From an uncultured Candidatus Poseidoniales archaeon (GTDB taxonomy: Archaea; Thermoplasmatota; Poseidoniia; Poseidoniales; Thalassarchaeaceae), in the NCBI GenBank assembly GCA_905182515.1, contig CAJJBW010000005.1, positions 95,180 to 159,179 of the forward strand: 64,000 bases of DNA. Reading direction: 5' to 3'. A model generated the notes under the pieces. It did not search any database, was not told where the DNA came from, and saw only the letters and a program-made list of their open reading frames with translations. Below are positions 18,465 to 29,500 of the stretch, in pieces; within the stretch, counting starts at the first letter, position 1, and each line of letters begins with the position of its first letter. Position numbers and translations under genes: made by a program.

Positions 18465-21400
18465 ATGATGAATGGAGAGAATAAAGAATCCGGCCGTAAC
18501 ATCAAGACCGGAAAAGCAATGACTCTAGTCTTACTCATGCTAACTTCGACCTTAATCTCACTTGTCCCGACAGTATATGCCTCTCATACAACTCAATATG
18601 CTGTTCAAAGAGATCCTTCTGCAATTGCAGTTGGAGATTTAGATTGCGATGGAGATAATGATATCATTTCAGCCAGTACTATGGGGCATTTTCTCAGCGT
18701 GTTGTACAATGACGGTTTCGGCACAGCAGAAAGTACTCCTACAGGCTCCTTTGCTGATAGGCAAGATATTTACATATCTAATAACGACACACGCCGTGCT
18801 GGGTTCAGAGATACAGCCGATGGAACTAGGGCCGAAATCGCAGATGTAGATGGCGATGATGTAAATGACATAATTTATTACCAGCAAAATATAAGATTCG
18901 TAGGCGAATCATTTGTTAGGCCTGCAAATCTTACGGTTCTAAAGGGAGTATGTGATGATAGAGTCAATCTTTGGGAAGATATGGCGTCTATTACTGTCAC
19001 TAATCCCTTTTTGTTAGATTTAGATGTTGCTGACATCAATAATGATGGAAATGCAGATACTGTTTTCGTATCTCAAGATAGCACTGGAGCAAATCAATAC
19101 ATACAAATTTACATGGGGCCAGATTACACACTTCCAATTAATCAACAAACTATACCAGTCCCCTTGACTAATGGAATTTATACTGATGTTATGTTGGGCC
19201 ATTGGGGTGAAACAGTACAAACTGGCGGTATTGGAATACCTAATACCGATTGTGAAGATCTAGATTTATGGCTATTAAGAACTCCTCCATTCAATGTAGG
19301 GGTAGGTTACTCAGTAGGGCATTTTGACAACATCACTGTGCTCGAATTTAATTGCCTGCCCACTGCAGGAAATGTATTTTATCCCAATCCTATGGATCCA
19401 ACTGCTCAAGGAATGCATGAGTTCAAACTAGATGTTGAGCATAATTATCCGCTTTACGGCATAGATATTTCAGACACCACTCCAGATGATGATGATAATG
19501 AAATAGACTTAATTGCAGCAATAGATGGAATAGAGGGCAGGGTAAATTATGCCACTAAATCTGGAACAAGTTGGAACACTCAGAATTATGTAAATGAATT
19601 AGGAGATTATTTAGGTGCATCATTAACTATTGCAGACGTAAATAGGGACGGAGAAATGGACTTCTTTATCCCTACAGAATTAACATTAGAAATTATTCAG
19701 GACTCCTCGTCTCAAAATCAGACTTATCTTTCTTTGGAGAATCTGAGGGCCACTAATACTGTGGAAATTATACTCGGAGATGGATCTGGAGGGTATTTAC
19801 CCTCTCTCTCTTTCGATGTGGGTCGAAGGCCTAGTGTTGCAATGCCTGGTCAATTACAAGGAGGAGATGACAGTGCTCTTGAGATTATCATAGGTCAGAA
19901 AGATTATGCTTACAGATTTGCTAATAATGCTATGTGGCTAGACACTCAGGGTTGGCCCGGCGCTAGCGATTATCTTTCTGTGCTAACTTTAGATAACTTT
20001 GATTTAGGTTTAACTGGCGTGACTGTAGAACCTTCTTCCGTAGATCCAGCAACAGGCAGAGCTATGCTAGGTGAAGGTAACCGTTGGGTAAACGTCACTG
20101 TAAGAAATACCGGTTTAAATGCTATAGTAGCCGGAAGTGTAGATGTTAACTTAGAAGTTAAAGAAGTTTTAGGGGGGACAGATACAGTCGTATATTCTAA
20201 TAGTTTTGAAACTTCAAATCCTGATGTTAATATTGCCAACGCTCAATTCTCGAGTTATTCATACACTGGCGAATATTCTCAAGGAGAATCTTCATGGCAT
20301 CTCGAAACAAACTCTACTGCAGAAACAGAAAATGTTTCTTGGTATGAAGCAGATAACAATCCAACAAATTATTATTGGTCCGGATTGGATTATGATGATG
20401 GTACAAATTCATCTTCGGAGGCTAAATCAGGCTACGTTAATCATATGGATGAAGCTATAATACTTGAGAACATCGACTTGACTGGCGCTGATGCTGCTTT
20501 CATGGATATATCTATGATGTGCAGTGCAGGCTTCTTCGAACTTTTCCTTTCAGAACCATATGCTGTGGTTGAAAGGTGGTTATATGAGGATGCATGTGGG
20601 ATAGAAGTTTGGAGTGAAGGAACCGGTTGGCAAGAAGTGTCTAGGATGGGGGGCTGGGATAATGAGCGATTAATAAGGCTCTTTGCCTTCGACCAAGATC
20701 CTGAATATAACAATTATAATCAAAATTTTGGTGGTTCAAATTATGCTTCCGGGTGGATAAATTATACCGAAGGAGGAGGAACTTCAGAAGATCCATCTGA
20801 GACTGAATCAATAGACCTGACTCCCTTTGCAGGCGAAATTATAGATATTAGATTTAGATTTAGAAGTGGCTTAGAAGGCACTGTAGGGCCAGCAGGTTCT
20901 GCAGATGGCTCTGGCTTAGATGGATTTGCCTTTGACAATATTACAATCAGGAAACGCAACGTTCAATTTGGAAATATCACTGATGCTAGCCAAGAATTAT
21001 CTTTCACTAATCTCGCTGCAGGAGAAAATAGAGTGGTGCAATTATCAGCTGATTTCGTTAACAATACTACATATTATATTTCCACATCTTTGAATAATGT
21101 ACAAATTACAAATCCTTCTGGAAATTCAGATCAAGATTCAACTAACGATGGGATTAAATTCCAATTGACTGTGAAAAATCTTTTCGATCCAGGCCTTGCA
21201 GAAAAAGCGTGGCCAAGTTTAGAAAATGGTCAAAGGTATGCTTCCGGACTTCGTGACGTTGAGGTAAAGGTACAAAATTGGGGTAACACCATTGTCGATT
21301 TCGAAGTTGAAGCAAAAATCCAAAACGCCGAGCCTGATTTAATTGCGATTGAAGATTTTTCTGGCTTTGATCCTATTTGGAGCGATGATAATGATTTGAT

Positions 21401-24400
21401 TGGCCATGAAAATGGAAGTAAACTAGACGATTCTTCTGGCGGTAATTCCATGTTGCCTCAAAATGTTGGAATATTTAACAGTGGAGCATATTGGTTGGGG
21501 CATCCAGATACTGGTTATGGCGATGATTGGAATGAATCTTTCACTCTTGATCCTATTCCAGTTGGAGGTTCAGGGGCAGATTTTACATACCTCACATTTG
21601 ATTACTTTGCAGAAGGGGATTCGCTAAAGAATAATCAAGGAGACGTATTAGCTGAGAGAGATGTAGCCTTTATGGAAATAGAATGGTCCAAAGATGGCGA
21701 ACTATATGAGGGAATAGTTTATGGAAGTTGGACTGATTTAAATGAAAATGGATTACAATTAGCTCAAGGTTCAGGAGGAAATCTTTACCATTTTTGTGAG
21801 GATTTCGACGGTAATGGGTATGATGAAGTAGAATACTTTGGTGACTATTCGGACCAATATGACTCTGTTTCATGGTATGATTCAGAAAGTTTGATGAAAT
21901 CAGTAACCTTGGATTTAACACATATTACTGTACTTAACCAAACTAATGACGATTCGTTTACATGGACTACTGAATGTACTACATTGGTAGGTTCTGATGT
22001 ATCATTGACATGGAGATTTCAATCTAATGATGATGGAGTAAATGGAAATGCCGGTCTGGCAGGGTTTGCTGTAGATAATATTCGTGTAGAAGAATTCACA
22101 TTCGAAGATGATGGCACTTATTCTGTGCCTGTTAATGGAATGGATGCTACAGAAAAACAATCTGTTATGATAACAAACCATGATTTTACTAGTGGAATCT
22201 ATAAAATTGATGTTAATACAATTTTTAATAATTCCGTGCCCGATACGCCGTGGTATAATAATGATGAAGTAAATATTGCAAACAACTTTTCTTCAATTAT
22301 TTTGAGTATAGCGAGTGCTGACATAACATTGATGCAGCCTGATGTATTGGATTGTGTGTCGGATATCACTTACAAATGTGTATACCCTACTAATCCAGAT
22401 GGAGAAACCTCCAAGTCACATAGTTTCTCTCTACCCTTATTGAATGGAGTAATTGCAGGAGACTATATTCTGACTATGAAAATTGTAGATATAACAACCG
22501 GAAATACAGTATTAGAGGAAACAGCAGATAATGGCCCATTTACTTTGGACCCACATTCAAGAGCAACTGCAAATTGGTCTAGCCCTTATTCAGGTTGGCT
22601 AGATGGCCATACTTACAACATAAGTTTCTCTGCTACATTAGGTTCTGATGGCGAAAAATCCGGAAATGATAGATATTTTAATATATTATTTATGGATGAA
22701 ATCGATGTATTGATATTGTCTAATCCTACTGATCAGAATCGACTACAAAGAGTAAAACAAGATTTACAATCAATGGGTAAGACATACACCCAATTAAGGG
22801 TTAATGACTGGGAAACTTATGCTACTCCTGATTGGGTAGAACATTATGATAAAGTATTGCTTCCATGGCAAACTGATTACAATGTCGTTTATGGGGATTA
22901 TTATCAATTAATGGGCCAAACCAGGGAGATCGATGGATTAAGTTTGACAGAAACATTAGAAAATTATATGCAAATGGGTGGCACTGTACAAATGCATCTT
23001 GGGCCGTATCGAAATGATTTCATGCCAGAGAGATTGCCGTTTGGCATTGATATAGCAATGAGAGATCAGTATAATTTTACAATGGATAATAGGATAGGAT
23101 TTGAAAATATATCCGTAATAGATCCATTTCATCCAATAATGAAAGATGTTGATCCTTCAGCCTTTGCTGCAGTACATGGAGGTGCATATGTCGCATTAGC
23201 CGGTTTGGACATCTCACAAGTCACTTCAACTCAAATGCCACAAGTTTGTGGCGGTCGTATTAACAGTCCTTCAGGTACTTTCCACACTCTAATCAAAGAT
23301 CAAGATAATCCAACTCAGGCTTTAATGTCGGTTTGTAATTATTATCAGGGTGGATTAATAGTTACTACTATGGATGTGGAAAACCCTAGTGTTTCAGAAA
23401 GCTATGGAGGTTCTTCCATTCCTCTTCTATCGGGAATGTTAGATTTCCATTTCACACCATATCCTTCTGATTTTGGCATAGTTGGTGAAGGATTCGATCT
23501 AACAATTAACGGAATCGCACCTTCGATAGATGCTTTATCTGGCAATTATGTTAATACTGCTATTAGGAGTAACTCTGAATTAGAATTTAGTTTTACAACT
23601 GATGTCGAAGGAATATTTGCGGATTGGACATTAGAGTCTGGTGATAATGACTCTGTTACCGATTGGGAGGGTAACCTTTTAGATGCTGGAAAATTTAGTG
23701 CAATTCATCAAGAAGATAAAGGTAATCCAGTTAATTCAACGTTCTGTGTATCTGATGCCAATTCTGATTCTGGATGTAAAATCAATGCCCAATGGATATT
23801 AAAATTATATTTACATGATGACTTCGGGCATACACGCCTAACTCAAATTAATTTGTATACAAACGATGTAGATGCAGACGACTCTAGGCCTATTGCCAAT
23901 GCATCAATAGTAAGGGATGAAATTGTTTCTGAAAACTTAGAATTCTTAGAAACTAAGAGAGTGCCAATAGGCATCGATTCATCAGGAGAGCCTGTATATA
24001 CATTTTATCCAGTTTATACCATCCGTTTAACCGAATCTGGAGATACTACGATATCATTTACTGCTGAGAATAGTAGTGATATCGGTACAGGAATAAAAAT
24101 ATACACGTGGACAATTGTAGATGATGTACAAGTGGATATGGTAGGTCAAGTTTCTGACACTAAACACTCCTTTGTACTTCCTGTAGGGGCCGGCCCAGAG
24201 TGGAGTTACAATTTCAAGAACGTGACTGCAAATTCCATACAATCCAATCAGATAAGATTGGAGTTGGTTGTTACTGATTTCAAGGGCTTACAAAGTGAGA
24301 AGTTCAGAATGTTCTTCGTCGTTGTTGGTGAATTATTTGGGGACGACCCCCCTGTAGTTGATTCAGACAATCTCTTCACTACTGATGGCCAGAGATTCGA

Positions 24401-25034
24401 TGCTCTCGATGCACTAGATATTCTTGTCATTTCCGGAATTGTTACAGGGGGGGCAGAAGAGGATTGTGATGTTATGGTGGAAATTTCACTGAATGATGAT
24501 GCCATTTTTGATAAAGGAGATGCATCTAAAGCCACTCAGAAAGAATATGGTTTTTATGATAAAATAACAGGATTATGCGATGGAGATGATTATTCTTTAT
24601 CTCTTAATATTTCTCACCTATATGATGAAAATGACGGAAATACGGGCGATGTATTCATTAGAATTTCCGAAGGTAGTTATGTCATTAATGACCAAATTGC
24701 AATTTTTACTTTACCTAGGACTACTGATGTTTGTCAAGTAGATCCTGATTCTTGTGAAGAAAGTGAGAGTGGAGGTACTTTGATTATCGGAGGAGTAGCA
24801 GCAATAATTTTGCTTCTCGTGGTTGCCACTACTGTCGTCCTAAGAAACAGATCCTCTGGAAAAGATGAACAAAGTGATTCAATTGAAGTATTCGGAGGGG
24901 TTGAACAAATGGATCCTATTGAGGCTTATGTCCAACAAATGGTCGGACAAGGATATGAAGAAAGTGTGGCTAGGAAATATGCTGAAGAATACTATGCCCA
25001 ATATTATGAGCAACAAAGGCAAGGCGGGAGTTAA
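18465..25034 (+). CDS. Giant secreted/surface protein with FG-GAP/VCBS-like repeats, MAM/CARDB-like beta domains, a ThuA/GATase-like segment, C-terminal TM and cytoplasmic tail
   Basis: 2189 aa; N-terminal hydrophobic helix; repeats GDLDCDGDNDII, ADVDGDDVNDII, ADINNDGNADTV, ADVNRDGEMDFF; FAFDNITIRKR and FAVDNIRVEEF; TM LIIGGVAAIILLLVVATTVVL before RNR. Confidence 0.88.
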   Translation: MMNGENKESGRNIKTGKAMTLVLLMLTSTLISLVPTVYASHTTQYAVQRDPSAIAVGDLDCDGDNDIISASTMGHFLSVLYNDGFGTAESTPTGSFADRQDIYISNNDTRRAGFRDTADGTRAEIADVDGDDVNDIIYYQQNIRFVGESFVRPANLTVLKGVCDDRVNLWEDMASITVTNPFLLDLDVADINNDGNADTVFVSQDSTGANQYIQIYMGPDYTLPINQQTIPVPLTNGIYTDVMLGHWGETVQTGGIGIPNTDCEDLDLWLLRTPPFNVGVGYSVGHFDNITVLEFNCLPTAGNVFYPNPMDPTAQGMHEFKLDVEHNYPLYGIDISDTTPDDDDNEIDLIAAIDGIEGRVNYATKSGTSWNTQNYVNELGDYLGASLTIADVNRDGEMDFFIPTELTLEIIQDSSSQNQTYLSLENLRATNTVEIILGDGSGGYLPSLSFDVGRRPSVAMPGQLQGGDDSALEIIIGQKDYAYRFANNAMWLDTQGWPGASDYLSVLTLDNFDLGLTGVTVEPSSVDPATGRAMLGEGNRWVNVTVRNTGLNAIVAGSVDVNLEVKEVLGGTDTVVYSNSFETSNPDVNIANAQFSSYSYTGEYSQGESSWHLETNSTAETENVSWYEADNNPTNYYWSGLDYDDGTNSSSEAKSGYVNHMDEAIILENIDLTGADAAFMDISMMCSAGFFELFLSEPYAVVERWLYEDACGIEVWSEGTGWQEVSRMGGWDNERLIRLFAFDQDPEYNNYNQNFGGSNYASGWINYTEGGGTSEDPSETESIDLTPFAGEIIDIRFRFRSGLEGTVGPAGSADGSGLDGFAFDNITIRKRNVQFGNITDASQELSFTNLAAGENRVVQLSADFVNNTTYYISTSLNNVQITNPSGNSDQDSTNDGIKFQLTVKNLFDPGLAEKAWPSLENGQRYASGLRDVEVKVQNWGNTIVDFEVEAKIQNAEPDLIAIEDFSGFDPIWSDDNDLIGHENGSKLDDSSGGNSMLPQNVGIFNSGAYWLGHPDTGYGDDWNESFTLDPIPVGGSGADFTYLTFDYFAEGDSLKNNQGDVLAERDVAFMEIEWSKDGELYEGIVYGSWTDLNENGLQLAQGSGGNLYHFCEDFDGNGYDEVEYFGDYSDQYDSVSWYDSESLMKSVTLDLTHITVLNQTNDDSFTWTTECTTLVGSDVSLTWRFQSNDDGVNGNAGLAGFAVDNIRVEEFTFEDDGTYSVPVNGMDATEKQSVMITNHDFTSGIYKIDVNTIFNNSVPDTPWYNNDEVNIANNFSSIILSIASADITLMQPDVLDCVSDITYKCVYPTNPDGETSKSHSFSLPLLNGVIAGDYILTMKIVDITTGNTVLEETADNGPFTLDPHSRATANWSSPYSGWLDGHTYNISFSATLGSDGEKSGNDRYFNILFMDEIDVLILSNPTDQNRLQRVKQDLQSMGKTYTQLRVNDWETYATPDWVEHYDKVLLPWQTDYNVVYGDYYQLMGQTREIDGLSLTETLENYMQMGGTVQMHLGPYRNDFMPERLPFGIDIAMRDQYNFTMDNRIGFENISVIDPFHPIMKDVDPSAFAAVHGGAYVALAGLDISQVTSTQMPQVCGGRINSPSGTFHTLIKDQDNPTQALMSVCNYYQGGLIVTTMDVENPSVSESYGGSSIPLLSGMLDFHFTPYPSDFGIVGEGFDLTINGIAPSIDALSGNYVNTAIRSNSELEFSFTTDVEGIFADWTLESGDNDSVTDWEGNLLDAGKFSAIHQEDKGNPVNSTFCVSDANSDSGCKINAQWILKLYLHDDFGHTRLTQINLYTNDVDADDSRPIANASIVRDEIVSENLEFLETKRVPIGIDSSGEPVYTFYPVYTIRLTESGDTTISFTAENSSDIGTGIKIYTWTIVDDVQVDMVGQVSDTKHSFVLPVGAGPEWSYNFKNVTANSIQSNQIRLELVVTDFKGLQSEKFRMFFVVVGELFGDDPPVVDSDNLFTTDGQRFDALDALDILVISGIVTGGAEEDCDVMVEISLNDDAIFDKGDASKATQKEYGFYDKITGLCDGDDYSLSLNISHLYDENDGNTGDVFIRISEGSYVINDQIAIFTLPRTTDVCQVDPDSCEESESGGTLIIGGVAAIILLLVVATTVVLRNRSSGKDEQSDSIEVFGGVEQMDPIEAYVQQMVGQGYEESVARKYAEEYYAQYYEQQRQGGS

Positions 25035-25095
25035 TATTTGGAATTTTACTTTCTAAAATCAAAATATTATTTATCGGGTTTTAGAGATATCCTAA

Positions 25096-26232
25096 TTACA
25101 TTAATTCTCTTGCAATTATTAATCTTTGTATCTGACTAGATCCTTCAAATATCTGGTAAACTTTGGCTCCTCGCATCCTCCTCGCAACTGGATATTCTTC
25201 AGAATACCCATACCCTCCAAAAACTTGTACTGCGTCTGTTGTAACTTCCATGCAAATATCTCCAGCAAATCTTTTTGCATGAGCCGCCTCTAATGTATTT
25301 CTATGTCCTTCATCTAATGTTACGGCTGCCTTCCAACACAATAACCTCGCAGCTTCAATTTTTGTAGCCATGTCTGCAATAAGGGTTGATATTGCCTGAT
25401 GTTTAATAATTGCTTTACCCATTGTCTTCCTTTCTTTTGAATAAGCCAAAGCCTCTTCCATTGCTCCTCTTGCATTACCAACTGCATGTGACGATATTGC
25501 AGGTCTTGAATGATCAAATGCCTTCATGGCATTCATCCAACCTTCATTCTCATTTCCCCCAATGAGGTTTTCCTCAGGTACTCTTACGTGATTAAATGTT
25601 ACGGAACGAGTATCTGAGCATCTTTGGCCCATGTTATTCTCCTTCTTCCCTAGTTCTATCCCTGGTGTGTCTGCATCAACAATAAAGCCACTCATTCCAT
25701 TGTATCCTGCTTTTTTATTGGTGTATGCAAGGACAAAGAACCACTCAGCATGCCCTGCTCCGGTGATCCACATTTTACTGCCATTGATTATATATTCATC
25801 TCCTTCCTTTATTGCTTCAGTTTTTATTGCTTTAACGTCACTCCCTGCATCTGGTTCCGTGACACAATAGGCGGCTAATACGCCATTTGCAGTTTTTGTA
25901 AGATATTTTTCTTTCTGATACTTTGTCCCTCCAGTAATTATTGGGTATGATGCCAATATGCTACTTCCTGCCGCGGTGGCAAATCCTGGATCTCCTCTTC
26001 CAATTTCTTCAGCAATTATTACATCTTCGATAGAGCCCATTCCTCCTCCACCGAATTCCTCTGGAATCTTTACAGTCAACAGGCCGTATTCATTTGCTTT
26101 TTGTATAGTTTCCTTTGGATATATGCTATTCATATCCCATTTGGAGGCGTTAGGAATTATTTCTTCATTGGCAAAATCTCTTGCAAGATCTTGTAACATT
26201 TTCTGTTCTTCAGATAATCTAAAGTCTACCAT
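25096..26232 (-). CDS. Acyl-CoA dehydrogenase
   Basis: [76 protein letters not shown]. Confidence 0.95.
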   Translation of the reverse strand: MVDFRLSEEQKMLQDLARDFANEEIIPNASKWDMNSIYPKETIQKANEYGLLTVKIPEEFGGGGMGSIEDVIIAEEIGRGDPGFATAAGSSILASYPIITGGTKYQKEKYLTKTANGVLAAYCVTEPDAGSDVKAIKTEAIKEGDEYIINGSKMWITGAGHAEWFFVLAYTNKKAGYNGMSGFIVDADTPGIELGKKENNMGQRCSDTRSVTFNHVRVPEENLIGGNENEGWMNAMKAFDHSRPAISSHAVGNARGAMEEALAYSKERKTMGKAIIKHQAISTLIADMATKIEAARLLCWKAAVTLDEGHRNTLEAAHAKRFAGDICMEVTTDAVQVFGGYGYSEEYPVARRMRGAKVYQIFEGSSQIQRLIIARELM

Positions 26233-26324
26233 GTCAATTGCGTGGAGTTCTCTCTTTTAGAGATACAGGTTATATTAACCATTATTGGAGAAATGTATAT
26301 TAAACTAGTATTTAGTTTATTTAT

Positions 26325-26513
26325 TCAGTTCTTTTTAACGTTAATGGCATTAGGTCCCTTAGGTCCTTCGCCAACTTCGAATTCTACAGAATCACCATCG
26401 GTGATTTCTCCTTCTACTTGTGACTTATGTACGAATAAGTCGTCTCCCTCTTCTCTTTCGATGAATCCGAATCCCTTTGTTCTGTTAAACCACTTTACTG
26501 TTCCTTGTGCCAT
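26325..26513 (-). CDS. cspA: Cold-shock domain protein
   Basis: [36 protein letters not shown]1 KGFGFIE and RNP2 DLFVH. Confidence 0.95.
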   Translation of the reverse strand: MAQGTVKWFNRTKGFGFIEREEGDDLFVHKSQVEGEITDGDSVEFEVGEGPKGPNAINVKKN

Positions 26514-26525
26514 ATTATTTTAAGG

Positions 26526-26551
26526 GCGCTAGCGTTTAGTATTTGATACTA
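26526..26551. promoter_or_regulatory. Adjacent palindromes between cspA and icmF
   Basis: CGCTAGCG (26527-26534) and TAGTAT-ttg-ATACTA (26537-26551), just upstream of the divergent-side cspA start at 26513. Confidence 0.35.
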
Positions 26552-26570
26552 CCCTGTATAATGATAATAT

Positions 26571-29500
26571 CTACATGTTTCTTCGAAATTTGCCACCAGT
26601 CTCAAATAATGCTTGGGTTACCTGCCCAACTGAGCAAAAATCCACTATTTCCATCATGACTTCAAACAGATTGCCCCCTTCTCTTGCAACTTGCTTAAGT
26701 TTCTCAAGTCCTTCCTTTGCCTCTTTGTCATGAACTTCCTTAAATTCTCTATTTCTTTCTATTACCATCATTCTTTCAGTTTTATCGGATCGCGTAACTT
26801 CTATGTTAAATCCCTCTACCGATAGTGAATCATCTAATCTGTCTTCAAAAGTATTCACTCCAATAATTGGCAACTCTCCTGAATGTTTCCTATGTTCATA
26901 TATCATCGACTCATCTTGTATTCGATTACGCTGATAATTAACTTCTAGGGCTCCTAGTACTCCTCCTCTGCGATGCATTTCTTCAAAAATTTTGAGAATC
27001 TCTTCTTCTACAGAATCAGTTAGCCAACCAGCAACATACGATCCTTGGAGGGGATTCTCATTTTGTAACCACCCATACTCCTTTGAAAGAATTAGTTGAA
27101 TTGCCACAGCATCTCTTACGGTATCTTCAGTAGGAGTTCCAAACGCCTCATCTCGAGAATTTGTATGCAATGAATTTGCATTATCGGCAAGCGCATAAAG
27201 TGCCTGTAATGTAGTTCTATAATCATTCCAAGTATATTCTTGGGCATGTAAAGATCTACCGCTACTTTGAATATGGTATTTTAATTTCTGTCCTCTTTCA
27301 TCAACTTCATACATATCTCGCATTGCAATTGCCCAAATTCTCCTACAAACTCTGCCTATTACTGCATATTCCGGATCCATCCCATTTGAAAAAAACCAAC
27401 TGAAATTTCTCAAGAATTTATTGGCATCCAATCCTCTTGATCTAAACAATTCAACATACGTCAAACCATTGGATAAAGTTAGGGCCGCTTGAGATATAGG
27501 ATTAGCTCCAGCTTCAGCAATATGATACCCCGAGATTGAAACAAAGTAATGATTTCGAATATCATTGTCTACATAGAATTCTGCTACGTCCCCCATCATG
27601 CGTAATGCAGTATCAAGGTTGAATACCAATGTATTTTGGCCCATAGATTCCTTCAATTGATCTGCTTGCACTGTTCCTCTAACTTTACTCAGGGTTCTAG
27701 TTTTAATTTGAGCGTGTTCTATTTCATTGGGAGGGCGCCCGTTCTCTTCTACAAATTTTTTCACTTGTTGCCTAATTGCTACATTGAAGAATGCTGCAAG
27801 ATGCCACCAGTAATTCCCATTTATGGTTTTTGATACAGAAGTATTAGAAGCACATAAGTCAAAACCTTCGAATAACTTTTCCATCTCATCTACTGTACTA
27901 ATTGATACTCCACTTTCACAAACCTTTCCAAATATATCCAGTCTTTCTTGCGGATCATTTCCATACAAACTTGGGGAATCAAATGCCACTGACAGTCTAT
28001 TGAAATCTTGGTCCTTAGAAAGAAAATGATATCTCTTGTTTGTCCTCTCTGCACTGCCTTCGCCCGCGAACATCCTGACGGGCAATTCATCTTCTCTTTT
28101 GAACGGAAAAACCCCCCCGGTATAAGGGAATGAACCAGGCAAATTCTCCTTTCTAATCCATTTTAAAGTATCTCCCCAGTCACTATAATCAGGTAGCGCC
28201 ACTCTTGGCATATCTAGTCCTGACAGAGTACTCCTTGTTGTTTTAACGGCAATATTTTTGTCTCTTACAGTATAGTTAGTTGCTCCAGCACGATATTCTT
28301 CTGCCTTATTTCTAAATATATCTAGGCTTTCCCAAGCACTCTTTGGAATTTCTAATCTAATTGCTCGAGACTCCTCTCTTAGTTCATCAGCAGAAGTCAA
28401 ATTATTTTTTGATTTCATTATGTCAGATGCTGATTCTAATTGCTGAACCAGGCGAATCTTCGCAGACACTTCTTCGGTTGTCGAATGATATTTTCTAATC
28501 GAACCCGAAACTTCAGCCAGATATCCTTGCCTTTCAGGGGGTATCGGTGAAGACCTGTGAGGAAGGCCGTCTTTTCCTAATCTGGGCTCTGAATAAGAAA
28601 AAGATTGAGAATATCTATCATTTAGTAAAGAACATAGTTTTTGCCAAAGTTGGTCCACCCCTGCATCTGCAAACTGACTGGCAATAGTTGGGACCACAGG
28701 TAAATCAGAATTCTCTGTTTCCCACATCTCCCTATTTCTTTTGAATTGTTTTCTAATTTCTGCCAATGCATCTTCTGCACCAGGGCGATCAAACTTATTC
28801 AAAACTACAATATCTGCTGAATCAAGCATTTCAAGCTTTTCCAATTGACTTGGGGCACCATACTCTCTTGTTGTAACGTATAATGAAATGTCAGCAACTT
28901 CGGTAATTGCATCATTTCCTTGCCCTATGCCGCTAGTTTCTACAACTATTAGGTCAAACCCAACTGCTTTACAAACTTCAATGGAACGGCCAATACAATT
29001 TGCAATTTCTCTTCCGCTGTCTCTGCTAGCAAAAGAACGCATGAATAAGTTCTCATCTGATAATGAGTTCATTCTGATTCTATCTCCTAATAATGCACCC
29101 CCTGTCCTCTTTCGAGTAGGATCTGTAGCAAGTAGGGCGATTTTTTTTCCCGGATTGTCTCTCTGGATTCTTAACATCAATTCATCAGTAAGGCTTGATT
29201 TTCCAGCACCACCAGTGCCGGTTAAACCAACTACTGGACAAGTAGAGTCATTGGAAGATTTCACTTTATTCAATATTTTATTAAACGTTTCTTTTTCTGA
29301 GTTCTCAGCCAATGTAAGTAATTTTGATACTGAACCATGATCAGTTGCAACAATTGGGCCATTAAGAATTTCAAATCTTCGTGGGTCAAGTAGGTCATTT
29401 TTCGAAGCCCTTTCTATAGCATCTGACACCATGCCAGTAAGTCCCATTTTTCTTCCGTCTTCAGGAGAGTATATTTTTGCAATATTGGAATCCAATAAAT

